A stretch of 64,000 nt of DNA from Liriodendron chinense (taxonomy: Eukaryota; Streptophyta; Magnoliopsida; Magnoliales; Magnoliaceae), in NCBI GenBank assembly GCA_003013855.2, contig ML058553.1:62001-126000 (forward strand). The letters run 5' to 3'. The stretch's first letter is position 1. Each line of letters starts with the position of its first letter. The notes beneath the pieces are model-generated. The model saw nothing but the letters and a program-made list of their open reading frames with translations, searched no databases and was not told the DNA's origin. The translations under genes were made by a program, and so were the position numbers. This document shows positions 1 through 10,337 of this stretch, one piece after another.

Positions 1-277
1 AGGGGATAGACGAGGCCCTCGTCCCGGTGATGACGAAGAGTTAGGTATCTCTACTAAATGATCAGAGTCAAGGATTCCCAGTCATGGCCATCGATCTGGC
101 AGGTTAGCAATATGGTCTGGTCATCAAACAGTTGGACAATAGCAACCAATACAGGCTTGGAAAGGAGCTAGTGGTCCGAGATTGTGAAGAATAATAAATT
201 GGAGGGGGATTCAATCTATATTTGGGCATTCCGACAGAGATAATGAGGAGTTGTGTTTGATCATCGAGCCGCTTTAG
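1..277 (+). pseudogene. Decayed B3 (DUF313-type) gene, C-terminal part
   Basis: Plus-strand translation in shifting frames gives pieces matching the B3 proteins elsewhere in this window: a PVMAIDLAG stretch, QYGLVIK, and a final ELCLIIEPL before a TAG at 275-277. These correspond to PVVAVDLAG, RYGAVIK and ELCLIVEVV in the copy at 61223. Several stop codons and frameshifts break it, and it runs off the left edge. It is the only B3 copy on the plus strand; all others are on the minus strand, so this one is inverted. Non-functional. Confidence 0.7.
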
Positions 278-306
278 AAGAGCTAGGGTTTTTTGTGTGT
301 GTGTGT

Positions 307-333
307 GGGGGGGGGGGGGGGGGGGGGGGGGGG
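307..333. repeat. Poly-G tract (27 G)
   Basis: An uninterrupted run of 27 G directly after a short GT repeat, just past the decayed B3 copy. It could form G-quadruplexes on the plus strand and is prone to length error in assembly. Confidence 0.9.
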
Positions 334-411
334 ATGCCAAAGGATTTTCTTCTCACTGTGAGAAGGAAAGATGCCAGATCAGTTAAGATCAAGAAGATCT
401 TGATGGATTTT

Positions 412-852
412 TTTTATATATCCACGTTGCCCATCTGTTTTTTCATGTTATTTTAGAACGTGGTTCAATCTCTAAGAAGATCCAAATCTCAGGTGGACCA
501 TAACATTAGATCCAAATCTCTAATGATAAATTACCATTAAAAGCTTTTTGTGGGCCACAAAAGTTTTGGATCAAGCTGATCTTTACATTTTCCCTTCATC
601 CAAATCTTCTTGACATTATCAACCGGTTGGATTGCAAATAAACATTACTAAATAAACATTACTAAAACATTACAATATGGGCTCTTTGGAATAATTAATG
701 GTGAGGCGCTCAATCACCACTGTTTCCAGTGGGATGGTCCACCTGAGATTTGGATCTACATAACTTTTAGAACCTCATCCTATAATGGGATGGAGAGATG
801 GATGGACGGTGTGGATATACAAAAATTCATCCATGTGGGCCCCACAGTAAGG
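412..852. mobile_element. GGGCCC-type fold-back MITE, diverged copy
   Basis: Carries the full core order of the dominant MITE family: CCATCCATTT-like left arm, AGATCCAAATCTCAGGTGG, ACCATTAAAAGC, TTTTGGATCAAGCTGAT, GGTTGGATTGCAAATAAACATT, then the mirror half TCAATCACCACTGTTTCC, GAGATTTGGATCT, GATGGATGGACGGTGTGG and the right terminus GTGGGCCCCACAG. The right half is roughly the reverse complement of the left half. A short internal duplication of AAATAAACATTACT lies near 639-663. No coding capacity. Confidence 0.75.
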
Positions 853-1037
853 GTAACACCCACTAAGTTGTTCCCCATGTAACACTAAATCTGCTCCCAG
901 GTAACAGCTAATCCGCTCTCCAGGAAATTCCGGTGCCGTAGCTTATCATATTGGTCCATGTCATTTCCAATCAGCTAACAAGATACACCAGATTTATCTT
1001 TCCCAAATATATTGGTCGCTACTTATCACAACTTTTA
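853..1037. other. Unassigned spacer with MITE-terminus-like words
   Basis: No gene seen. It contains GCTAATCCGCTCTCC and TAAATCTGCTCCC, close to the GGGAGCGGATTAGGTG terminal word found at the ends of several MITEs here, so it may be old terminal debris. Confidence 0.4.
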
Positions 1038-1483
1038 ACGTGTGAAACTTTTTTGGGTCCCACCATGATTTTTGTGTTAGATCCACACCATTCATCAATT
1101 TTTCCAAATAATTCTATTGCATGATCCAAAAAATGAGGTACATCCAAAGTTTAGGTGGATCACACCACAGGGAGCAGTGGGGATTGAACAAACTACGGTT
1201 GAAACTTTCCTACGGCCAACCATGAGGCTTTTTTTTGTTGTTGTTCCATCTTACCTATTTAGAAGATCACACATACCTAGATGAAGTTAAAATACAAATA
1301 TCAGCTTGATCAAATCCTCCCATGGTCCCAATAAGTTTTCAACGATAGCATCAATTAATTCCTACTATTTTTAGTGGTGTGGTCCACTTTAGCTTTGGGC
1401 TTGTATTCTATAATGATCTGAAAAAATGGATGGACAATATGGATCTAGGAAATAAATCATCATGGGGCACACATAAATTTCTT
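1038..1483. mobile_element. GGGCCC-type fold-back MITE, diverged copy
   Basis: Left terminus GGGTCCCACCATGATTTTTG, right terminus AAATCATCATGGGGCACAC. Between them is the standard core: CCACACCATTCATC, CACACCACAGGGAGCAGTGG, ATATCAGCTTGATC, GTGGTGTGGTCCACTTTAG and GAAAAAATGGATGGAC. No ORF of substance. Confidence 0.75.
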
Positions 1484-1494
1484 GTGTGGTGCAA

Positions 1495-2019
1495 GGGAGC
1501 GGATTAGGTGAGATGGCCTCACCTAAGATGGTGCCGTGGGGCCCACCTTGATGTGTGTATTCTATATCCACTCCATCCATCCATTTTTTCAAATCATTTT
1601 AGAGCATGAACCCAAAAATTAAGAAGATCCAATTATTAGGTGGACCATACTCCGAGAATAAGTGGTGATTGAAAACCCTACCATTAAAAACTTCCTAGGG
1701 CGCACCTTAATGTTTACAGTAGCTTTTATTTGCCATCCAATCTATTGATAAGTTCACATAGGCCTGGATGAAGGGAAAAAAAATAAATAAATATCAGCTT
1801 GATCCAAAACTTTTGTGGCCCATTAATGGTCAATCACCACTATTTCCTATACTATGGTCCAACTAATAGTTGGATCTACTTTGATTTTTGGATAATGCCC
1901 TAAAATGATATGGAAAAACGGATGAACGGGGTAGATATAGAGTACACACATTAAGGTGGGCACCATGTTACGGGTCACACAGTCCTCAATGAGACCGAGG
2001 TCTCACGTAATACCCTCCG
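1495..2019. mobile_element. MITE with near-perfect 9-bp target-site duplication
   Basis: The element begins GGGAGCGGATTAGGTGAGAT and ends with the inverted equivalent ACGTAATACCCTCC. It holds a full GGGCCC-type core (GTGGGGCCCACCTTGATGTG left, TTAAGGTGGGCACCAT right). It is flanked by GTGGTGCAA (1486-1494) and ATGGTGCAA (2020-2028), a 9-bp duplication with one mismatch. Nine-base duplications and long terminal inverted repeats are typical of Mutator-like elements, so this is probably a non-autonomous MULE derivative. Confidence 0.7.
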
Positions 2020-2084
2020 ATGGTGCAATAGATTCCAGGGCAAGATATGAAAACCAGAAGTTTTGACACGTGGAACTTTTTCTT

Positions 2085-3110
2085 TTAAATCAGAACTTTA
2101 TTATTAACGAAAGGCCAAAATGACTCACAACATACGATGTGTGCACCGAAAAGGCCCACATGGAACACAAACCACTGACCAAAACAGATAATAAAATAGG
2201 AAAGAAATCACCTAAAAAGTGGATGTGGGCACCCGAGCGCTGAAAACATGAAAAGCTTCTGAATCTACCTACTCCCAGCTCAGCCGCGTCAACCGACCCT
2301 AACCGAGCCTACCCAACACTGGGCTAAGAAGATAGCAAAACCAGATAGACCCTAAGAAACTCCAGAAGCTCCTCAGCTATCCTGCTAGCAACAAACACTA
2401 TGCCTAGCCCTTTCGATGCCTGAGAAAACTTCTCCAAACATGAATCTGCTGGCCCTTGCCCAATCGCAGCACCCAAGAAGCCCTTCTCTAGTATACCAAT
2501 AGAAGGGACTAGCCAGAACTGCTCCACCACCTATCCTAGACAGATACCAAATTGCTTTCCACTCCATAAACTCTACCAAGCAAACACCTGTCAGCCCCTC
2601 CTAACATTTCCCAGCCCCACTCGGTCTGGAAATAGAAAACCTTGGATCGGCGTGGGAATGACTACAAATGAATTAAACTCCCAATGTTGCTGATTTCGTT
2701 TCCCATCCGTACTGGGCCATCCGCTGCATCATTCACTTCTCTAGGTGACAAGCATAAGGTCACACAAATGTCGAGTGCACCCACCATTAACACCCTTGAA
2801 TTCGAGATTTGAGTCCATGTACTCGAGTGTCAAATTTTAGGGGTGTTACAACCTCCTTCTGAAATATGCCACTCTAGCCCAAACGTACTAGAATTCCCAA
2901 CTCGGGGCAAATTCCTAGTTGAGCATACCCACCAAAACTTTCGAGTCGCTCTCCATAACGATTTGTGAGAAGCCTCTCTCCTCACAGATGGCTAGGCCCT
3001 CAAACAATGCTTTAGCTTTGGCTCTAGAGTTGGAACCGAACTCGTAGCCCGAAGAGAAAGTGAAGAGAAATTCACCTGAACACTTTCACCAATTGAGCTG
3101 ACCTTCTGAG
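2085..3110 (-). pseudogene. LINE (plant L1) 3' end with RNase H remnant
   Basis: Read on the minus strand, 3060-2850 encodes an RNase H stretch with SNSRAKAKALFEG then IVMESDSKVLV, and about 2740 continues with EVNDAADG. These match the E, D and last D motifs of the RNase H domain that plant L1 LINEs carry after reverse transcriptase. The glutamate expected in RAEAKA is lysine here, so the catalytic centre is broken. The 3' end (2085-2125) is the usual A/T-rich LINE tail reversed. Stops and an inserted 95-bp piece (2756-2851) confirm it is dead. Confidence 0.7.
2756..2851 (-). mobile_element. Small LTR-end-like insertion in LINE remnant
   Basis: About 95 bp interrupts the RNase H reading of the LINE remnant. 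Read on the minus strand it begins TGTAACACCCC, a start typical of one group of plant Gypsy LTRs. No partner LTR or clear target duplication is visible. Confidence 0.35.
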
Positions 3111-3345
3111 ATTGATACAGAGATCATTAGCTTTAGACAATGTTGAGATAGGCATTGCTAGGAGAAAACAGACTTAGGGTAGAGGCTGCTTTCCTTTGTT
3201 AGGCCTAGGTTTTGTACGGGGGGGGGGGGGGGGGGGGGGGATATGATAGGCGAGGGCCCGAATTTTTGTCCAGCCATGCCTATTCACATTTTCTGATTAA
3301 TATATGCCCATTTTGAAAAAAAAAGAAAGAAAGAAAGAAAGAGAA
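3111..3345 (+). mobile_element. LINE 3' UTR and tail (plus strand)
   Basis: Non-coding sequence with a poly-G tract of 23 G (3218-3240), followed by GGGCCCGAATTTTTGTCCAG and an A-rich tail with AAAG repeats (3316-3343). The layout matches the 3' ends of the other LINE copies here. No coding part precedes it in this orientation, so it is strongly 5'-truncated. Confidence 0.5.
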
Positions 3346-3699
3346 ATTCATCGCCACTCCCTCTAAAAATGCCTCCTCCCCTTTACAAACCTAAATTCTC
3401 CCTAGTTCAACCATTCACGTTCATCTTTACCCATTCCTCCTTTGGTCTAACCCATTTAACCACTGAAGCGTCCTAAGAAACAAAGGGCACCAACCTCGGA
3501 TCCGTCCGAGGGGGTGGGCAAGTTCATCACTTGCCGCACACCATGAGCGTTCACGGAGATGTTCAATGAGTATCTCTTACTCGTTGGATTTTGAGAGAGG
3601 TTCTCTCGCTCCCAGAATGTGTTGACCCATACACGCCCGCGGGGGACCATGTGGTTACCCTATCCCTCTTGGGGCCTAAATGAATTCCCAGCCCAAGAA
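3346..3699. other. No gene recognised
   Basis: Unique-looking sequence with no supported ORF, RNA gene or clear repeat on either strand. Confidence 0.5.
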
Positions 3700-4133
3700 A
3701 AACTTTCGTGGGCCCCATCATGACGTATGTCTTAGATCCACACCATTCATCCATTTTTCCATGCCATGTTGGGGAAGGAGACAAAAACTGAGGCTGATCC
3801 AACGTGCAAGTGGGCCACACTACAGAAATAGTGGGAATTGGACGTCTATTGTTGAAAACTTCTTAAGGTCACAAAAGGGTCTGATCAAACAAATATTTGT
3901 GTTTTTCCTTTATCCATGTCTGTGTGACCTTATGAAGAGGTTATATGACAAATAAACCTCATAGTGGACCCTAGGAAGGTTTCAACGGTAATCATTCAAT
4001 CCCCGTTGCTTTCTGTGGTGTGGTCCACTTGAGATTTGGATGTGACTCATTTTTGGGCTCATGCTATGGAATGATCTTTAAAAATTGATGGACAGTGTGG
4101 ATCTAAAACATAAATCATTGTGGGCCCAGAGAA
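3700..4133. mobile_element. GGGCCC-type fold-back MITE
   Basis: Left terminus GTGGGCCCCATCATGACGTA, right terminus ATAAATCATTGTGGGCCCAG. Full core present, including CACACTACAGAAATAGTGG, TGTGTGACCTTATGAAG and TTTGGATGTGACTCATTTTT. One of the better preserved full-length copies. Confidence 0.8.
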
Positions 4134-4149
4134 GTTTCAGACATTAAAA

Positions 4150-4560
4150 GCCATGTGAGAGAAGTCACTTCTGCACTAATGTTGCCGTGATCTGGCTATA
4201 TGTTTGTGCTAGTGGAGTAAACTCATGGCCAACATCACCTACTGATTTCGATATTGTGTATTGCCCCTTGGCTACTGCTGCTGTTGAGGTGGTCGTAGTT
4301 GATAGCCCTGCTGGGGTTGCTATGGACGATATTGAACCTATTATTGATGCTCTTGTTGGGGAGCAAATTGATTGCCCTGAGCAGAGGCAACAATATTATT
4401 CACTTGGCATTGGATAGGGACACTGCCGTTCTCATTCCCATATCCAACAAGTTTTCCCTCAAACTTGTTTCGTTTTACCAGGGCGGCCTGATGAAGCCAC
4501 AGTGAGATTGTCCCAGCCCTTATTCTAGCTTCTACTTATTCTTCAGCACAGATAAGCTGA
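4150..4560 (+). other. Coding-like fragment of unknown origin
   Basis: The stretch 4187-4417 reads open for 76 codons with acidic composition (VVVVDSPAGVAMDDIEPIID), then continues in another frame to about 4505. I do not recognise the protein. It abuts a minus-strand Gypsy gag remnant and may be part of the same degraded element or captured host sequence. Confidence 0.3.
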
Positions 4561-5090
4561 GAAAAATTTATGTATGGATATAAGATGCTCAAGTTTATTG
4601 AGCATGAAAATTTGCTCATCGTTATCAATGTGATTTCTCATTTTGGCGAACATGGCCTGCCAATGCCCAACATACGCAGACAATGATTCGTCACTTCTCT
4701 ATATCAAAGAAGCCAAGTCTGCTCTCCTTGGTACCATATTCAAATTGTAAGAAAATTGATCGATAAAAGCCTGGGATAGTTGTTCTCAGGTTCGGATTTG
4801 GTGGTCGTCGAGCGATGTAAACTAGTCCAAAGCATTGCCATTTAGGGATTTTTTAAAGAGACGGATCAACGCTCCATCGTTCCCTACTACTGCATTGAAT
4901 TCCCCACAAAATGCTTTCAAATGTGTTGTGGGGCACCCACTACCATCGTATCTCTTGAACTTTGGTACCTCAAAATTTTGAGACACCTTGGCATATGGAA
5001 AGGGACACAAGTCCCTGAATTTGGTAGAATCCAGTTGGATGGGCTTGTTATTGTAGTCACCCTCTCAAGTCAATCTTGACTTGGGTGAGT
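4560..5090 (-). pseudogene. Ty3/Gypsy gag remnant
   Basis: Minus-strand translation gives VPKFKRYDGSGCPTTHLKAF, then NDGALIRLFKKSLNGNALD, a stop, and in shifting frames QAFIDQFSYNLNMVPRRADL and ESLSAYVGHWQAMFAKMR. This is the capsid part of a plant Gypsy gag (Tat/Ogre-like style: KYDGTTCP..HL, FIDQFSYN, ..YV.RWR..A). Premature stops are present. No LTRs or pol were found around it. Confidence 0.65.
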
Positions 5091-5099
5091 TGAGCTGAT

Positions 5100-5427
5100 A
5101 TAGCCCCTAATTGACTTGGGACCAAAAGGAGTCATTTGAGTCACCAAGGGGCATTTGTCATCTTTACAAATAAGAGCTTATTGGCTTATTTAAAAAAAAA
5201 TGAGCCTTTATATTATTTGGTAAAAGTCTAATCAAAGTACTTATTTGTTTACAACGTAACAAATAAGCTCCAATTTTATAAGTTGGGGAGGGGTTACTTT
5301 TTGAAACATAGCTTATTTGGATTAAGCGAGTAGAGATTTTTGGACTAATTGTTGGACAAGTTTGTCCTTAAACTTTTCAAATAATTCTTATCTTACCATC
5401 TTTTCTTTACAATCTCTTCGAGGTAGG
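5100..5427. repeat. AT-rich AGCTTATT arm left of the minisatellite
   Basis: Contains repeated AATAAGAGCTTATT and AACAAATAAGCTCC words. Similar words recur, mostly in reverse complement, at 7330-7545 on the far side of the minisatellite. This suggests the two arms belong to one fold-back element, but the words are themselves near-palindromic, so the assignment is weak. Confidence 0.4.
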
Positions 5428-6545
5428 GCCACATGATGAATGACCCATATTGAAGGTGGGCCCCACATGATGATTGGTCCACATTAAAGGTGGGGCCACA
5501 TAATGCACAATCACATCAAAGATGAGCCCAGTATGATGGATGATCTGCATCAAAGTGTGGCCCCACATGATAGACGATCCACATCAAGCAGGCCCTACCT
5601 AATGGATGGTCCACATCAAAGGTGGGACCCACATGATGGATGGTGGACATTAAATGTGGGACCAAATGAAGGGAGGTTGACATTAAAGGTTGGCCCACAT
5701 GATGAATGGCCTATATTAAAGGTTGGGCCCCACATGATGGATAGTCCACAACAAAGGTGGGACCTATATGATGGATGGTAGACATCAAAGTTGGCTCCCA
5801 CATGATGGATTATTCATATCAAGTGGGTCCCATATGATAGATGGTCCACAACAAAGGTGGACATCAAAAGTGGACCCCTAATGATGAACGACTCATATTG
5901 AATGTGGGGCCCCATATCAAGGTGGGCTAATATAATAAACAGTTCACATCAAATGTGGACCCCACATGATAGATGCCCTGCATCAAAGTGTGACCCAGCA
6001 TGATGGAACATGCATATTAAGTGGGTCCCATTTGATGGGTAGTCCACACCAAAGGTCGGACCCACATGATGGATGATGGTCATTGAAGGTGGGCCCATAT
6101 GATGGCGGTTTGAAAGGTGAACCCACATGATGAATGAGCCATATTGAAGGTGGGGCCCACACAATGAATGGTCCACATCAAGATGGGCCCAAATAATGGG
6201 CGAAGTGGGCTTGACATGATGGATGACCCACATCAAAGTGTGGCCCCTCATAATAGACGGTCCACACCAAGTGGGCCCCACCTAATGGACAGTTCACATC
6301 CAAGTTCTCGCATGATGGATGATCCATATCTAATGTGGGCCACATGATGGATGATCCACATAGAAGGTGTGCCCTGCACGATGAATGGTGGATATCAAAA
6401 GTGGGCCCCACATGATGGACAATATACTTTGAAGGTAGGTTCCATGCTCTAGACACATCAAATGTGGACTCCACATAGTAGGTGATGGACAATCTACTTT
6501 GAAGGTAGGTTCCACGCTCTGGACACATCAAATGTGGACTCCACC
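5428..6545. repeat. Minisatellite, 33-35 bp unit, first part
   Basis: Roughly 33 degenerate head-to-tail units of the form GATGGATGGTCCACATCAAA plus GGTGGGCCCCACAT. Units vary by point changes and 1-2 bp length. A 72-bp higher-order duplication sits at the right end (6415-6545, TTTGAAGGTAGGTTCC occurs twice). The reading frames through it give only repetitive HVGPTFDV peptides and are not genes. Confidence 0.85.
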
Positions 6546-6955
6546 TTTTCTCTGGCGAAGGGACGCCCCCTTAGTTCTTGCACTATTGGAAGGCGAGGTG
6601 GGACCGCATGAGGAGGTCTGCACAGGTTAAGATTCGACACATCCATAGGGAGGGAAACAAGGTGGCGGACGGCCTGGCACGCCTAGGGAGTTTGGAGCAG
6701 GTGGAGCAGGTCTTCCTCTCTTCCTCAGCTCTTCCGCAAAGCGTTCGAGGAGAAATCTTCCTCGACAAAATAAGGTTAGGAGCGGTGAGGACAACAGGAT
6801 AGTCTGAGCCATTATATGATAGGCTGACCCAGTTTGTTTTTTAGATTGCTATTTGGCCAGCCCGAATGAGGGTCGTTTTTTGTATAGAGATTCTTTTGCC
6901 CCTGCTGGGAGAATAAAATTTATATCCTTAAAAAAAAAAAAAAAAAAAAAAAAAC
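6546..6955 (+). pseudogene. 5'-truncated LINE with RNase H C-terminus, inside the minisatellite
   Basis: Encodes KIRHIHREGNKVADGLARLG, the last RNase H motif of plant L1 LINEs (H..N..AD.LAR), then LPQSVRGEIFLDKIRLGAVR, a C-terminal pattern shared with the LINE copies at 9150, 13140 and 18985. A 3' UTR follows and ends in a run of about 24 A (6930-6953). The minisatellite resumes immediately after. No clear target duplication. Confidence 0.75.
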
Positions 6956-7205
6956 GTGGTAGGTCATCGATAGTAGACATTGAAGGGCCCCATATAAAGG
7001 ACAATCAGCATTGATGGTGAGCCCCACATGATGGATGACCTACATTAAGGTGGGCCCCACATGATGAATAGTCTACATCCAAGATGGGCCCTACATGATG
7101 GACGACCCACTTTGAAGGTTTGGCTCACACAATGGACGGTTCACATCAAAGGTGGGCTCCATATGATGGTTGATCCACATCTAATGTATGACATAATGGA
7201 TGGCC
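6956..7205. repeat. Minisatellite, continuation after the LINE
   Basis: About seven more units of the same 33-35 bp repeat (GTGGGCCCCACATGATGAAT and similar), in the same orientation as 5428-6545. This shows that the LINE inserted into a pre-existing array. Confidence 0.8.
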
Positions 7206-7775
7206 CAAATGTCTTAAAATATGAAGGTTGTAGCCATCTACTCCTTTGTCATTTGGGGCATGGTTCATCGATGGTGAGATCCATCATAACAACCATTTGG
7301 ATTGCTCTCATAACAGAGTTGTTGTAATCTTTAAAAATGACATCCACTACCCTTAAAAAGGCTCTTATTTGAAGATTTTACCAAACTAGCTTATTTCAAA
7401 TAAGTGCTTTTTTTAGACTTGAAAATGTTATTTTATCAAATGAACTTATTTAAAACGAGAGCTAGAACAAAAAGAGCTTATTGGAGTAGCTCTTATTGAA
7501 AAAGCTCTTATTAAATTAGAGTAGAGATTCCAAACGAGCCTCAAGTCTTTCATGGGTACTTAACAAAGCTATTGCACAAAAGATTCCTTACCTACCACTA
7601 CATATCCCCGACGTGAAAAACATGCAACTCCACTCTTTAGGTGGACCACATCTATAAAATAAACCTGGACCCTTTGTTTAAATTTTGGTGGGATATACAA
7701 ATTAGGGTCATGATATTGACATCTATTTGACCCAGCATTTTTCTTACCAGAATAGATATTGCCAAGGAGTGGCTT
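7206..7775. other. AT-rich right arm and unassigned spacer
   Basis: 7330-7545 carries AGCTTATTTCAAATAAGTGC and AAAAGAGCTTATTGGAGTAG words related to 5155-5390. 7570-7775 shows no gene. Confidence 0.4.
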
Positions 7776-8447
7776 TGATGTAGAACAAGGACACCCTGAT
7801 GAAGGACAAGGTTCAAGCACATTCTTCACATGGATGGAGCAAAAGAAGGTGGATCGTAAATCGGCCATAACTTTTTATCTAGGAGGAGTTATGGGACGAA
7901 AAGCATATAGAGTCCTACTTAAATTACGTTTTGTGCTAGTGGGTCGTGTCTATCCATTTCTCCAGAAAAAGCATAGTAATAGTAGAAAAAAAAAAGATTT
8001 TAGGAAAAAAATCTTATTTTTGTAATTTTGATTTTTATAATGTTTCCTTAGTTTTAGAATTTTTGTTTATTTAGAAGTTTCTAATTTTGCTTAATAATGA
8101 GTTTTAAAAAGACTACTTAGTAATCATCTTTAATCATGAGTTTAATATTTTTAGTGACTTTCTATTTCGAAAAACTTACTATTTTTAGTAAGTATGAATT
8201 AAAGTTTGTTTAGAGTTATATAAGGTTGTTAAATTTATTTTTAATGTAATATTTGATATTATCAATAAAATTTAAAACTTTTGTCTTTTTCTTCTCGTGG
8301 ATTCGAGAAACGTCTCGTGGATTCAAGATTTTTCCTCATGGATTTGAGGAAGCCTTTTGAGGAGTCCAATGAGCCTTGTGGATTCAACGTAGTTATCTTG
8401 TGAGAAAGACGGTATGGTGATCGACCTTACCATGCCCCCCTTCGTCA
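7776..8447 (+). mobile_element. Solo LTR of a Gypsy family
   Basis: Begins TGATGTAGAACAAGG and ends CCTTCGTCA, the same ends as the LTRs at 33550-34232 and 21500-22309. Flanking GGCTT (7771-7775) and AGCTT (8448-8452) match at four of five bases, as expected for an old 5-bp target duplication. The first 80 bp encode the C-terminal pol peptide FFTWMEQKK, which this family places inside its LTR. No internal region or second LTR is adjacent, so this is a product of LTR-LTR recombination. Confidence 0.75.
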
Positions 8448-8498
8448 AGCTTGGGTGGATCCTTAAAGCCACTGGGTGGGGGGTGGATACCTTACTGT

Positions 8499-8985
8499 GG
8501 GGCCCACCGTGATGTATGTGCATTACAACCATGTCATCCATCCATTTTGACAGCTCATTTTAGTGCATGATCCCAAAATTGAAGCAAATCCAAATCTCAA
8601 GTGGACCAAACCACAGGAAACAGTGGTGATTGACCATTAAAAACTTCTTGTGGGCCATAAAGGTTTTGGATGAAGCTGATATTTGTATGGTCCCCTTCAT
8701 TGAGTTATTTATGACCTTATCAACAAGTTGGATGGAAAATGAACATTCCAGTGGCCCCCAAGAAATGTTTAATGGGGGTATTCAATCACCACTATTTCTT
8801 GTGGTGTGGTCTGCCTATGATTAGGGTTGTTGGTACTTAGATTATTAATGTAGTAATGTAGTGATCTCTTGTGGCCAAAAAAAAAAAGAGAAGGATATGC
8901 TTTATTTTTTGGATCTTGCCATAAAATGAGTGTCAAAACTAATGGACATCATGAACCCAAGTCACAAACATCATGGTAGGCCCTA
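8499..8985. mobile_element. GGGCCC-type MITE interrupted by a LINE tail
   Basis: Left terminus GGGGCCCACCGTGATGTATG, right terminus AAACATCATGGTAGGCCC, standard core in order. The core breaks at 8822 and resumes at about 8899 around a short A-tailed insertion (8822-8898) resembling the extreme 3' end of a LINE. Confidence 0.7.
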
Positions 8986-9149
8986 CAGTTAGGGTTCCAC
9001 CGAAGTTGTGCCTATTGAATACACTTTCATTGTACTGAGTAAACTCTGTTGGGCCCACCTTTAATGTATGTAGTTTATGCATGCCGTCCATCCATTTTTC
9101 AAGCTCATTTTAGCGGTTGAGCCCAAAATTGAAGCATATCCAAAGCTCA

Positions 9150-10337
9150 TTTTGATAGCTCAAGCTCATTTTGATATTGCCTTCATTGAAGGCCAGCCTG
9201 CATTGGGGAGGGTAATTCTATGGTGGAGAGAGGCCTCATCCAAGGACTGTCTCTCCACATTGAAGGGTATGCTTCCTAGCATCTGTTTCTGGGAAATCTG
9301 GTTGGAGAGGAATGATCGTCGTTTTGACAATCACTTCAGAAGTGTGGAGAGGATTATCTCTAGAATCAAATGGTGGCTTACGTCCCTTAGCCATTCCCTT
9401 CCTCGCACCAAAGCTAATCATCTCTCGGATCGGATGGCTCTTCAGGTGTTAGGGATTGAGGAGGGGCCCCCGAGGCTTAAATCTGTTTCTATCCTAAAAT
9501 GGGAGAGGCCTTCGGATGGTTGGGTTAAAATTTACGTAGATGGGTCAGCCCGAGGAAACCCGGGAGCCTCGGGTGGTGGTGGTATTTGTAGAGGAAGGAG
9601 TGAAAACTTCTTATTTGCTTTCTGTACTGGTTATGGGCTGGGAACCAATGTCAGAGCAGAGAGCAAGGCGATAGTGGAAGGCATTTCGCTTTGCATGGAT
9701 CGAGGTTTTTCTAAAGTTGTTGTTGAAAGTGACTCCCAATCAGTGGTTAATTTCTTGAATGAGAGCAATCCAACCAATTGGTGTTTGTGGTTTTGGTGGA
9801 CCAGGGTTGCCTATCTCTCGAAAAGGGTAGAAGTGAACATCTCTTATGCTCCTAGAGAGGTAAATGGAGTTGCCGATAGTTTGGCCCGGTTGGCCAGCGA
9901 GACTCAATGCAAGAGAACTTTTCAAAACATTAGCGAGCTTCCTTCATTTGTCTGTGGAGTTCTTCATCTTGACCGTATGGGTTTGGGTTGTGTTAGGGAG
10001 GTTTGAAGTATGCATGGTTGCCCCCTCCTTGTTTGGTGTTTCCTCTCTTCGTTTGTGGTTTATGTTAGGGGTTTGCGGAGGTTGCTTTGGGCGCCTCATC
10101 CTCCTGATTGTAAATAGTAGTTTGTGCCAGGATCGAGTGGGGTTGGGGCTATTAGGGAAAGAGTTGCTTGGTTTTCTTTTTTTTTTTTTTTAGAGGGTGG
10201 GGGTATAAGATAGGCGGATTCCTTGAGTCTTTTGTAGCAAGGATCTGCCCGAATTGTAATTGGCCTTTTGTTAGAGCAATATAAGGTTTCTTTGTTTAAA
10301 GAAAAGAAAAAAAAAAAGAAAAAAGAAAAAAAAAAAA
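9150..10337 (+). mobile_element. 5'-truncated LINE with target-site duplication
   Basis: The 17-bp word AGCATATCCAAAGCTCA occurs immediately before the insert (9133-9149) and immediately after its A-rich tail (10338-10354), giving an exact target-site duplication. The insert ends in an A-rich tail with interspersed G (about 10300-10337). The body encodes an L1-type RNase H domain. This is target-primed insertion of a truncated transcript into an existing MITE. Confidence 0.9.
9179..10006 (+). pseudogene. LINE ORF2 C-terminus with complete RNase H domain
   Basis: One continuous frame, stop TGA at 10004-10006. In order it holds a zinc-knuckle-less linker (FWEIWLERNDRRF), then RNase H with DGWVKIYVDGSARGNPG, RAESKAIVEGISL, VVVESDSQSVV and REVNGVADSLARLA. 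All four acidic positions of the DEDD centre are present (codons near 9539, 9659, 9731 and 9875). It ends with LPSFVCGVLHLDRMGLG, a tail common to plant L1 LINEs. Reverse transcriptase and endonuclease are absent through 5' truncation, so it cannot move alone. It has no promoter of its own. The open frame suggests recent insertion. Confidence 0.85.

Noticed and set aside
104..456. Poly-proline and poly-glycine ORFs
   Set aside because: Arise from the 27-G homopolymer.
3563..3955. ORFs of 85 and 91 codons across 3563-3955
   Set aside because: They read through MITE sequence; similar frames appear by chance in many MITE copies.
5503..6531. Histidine-rich ORFs of 60-117 codons on both strands
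   Set aside because: They translate the minisatellite; the repeat unit is close to a multiple of three, which keeps frames open by chance.
6546..6975. Target-site duplication for the LINE in the minisatellite
   Set aside because: The repetitive flanks give only partial matches such as GTAGGT(C/G)AT; not distinguishable from the array itself.
5428..7205. Regular short repeats resembling a CRISPR array
   Set aside because: Units are contiguous and degenerate with no unique spacers, and the context is plant nuclear; this is a minisatellite.
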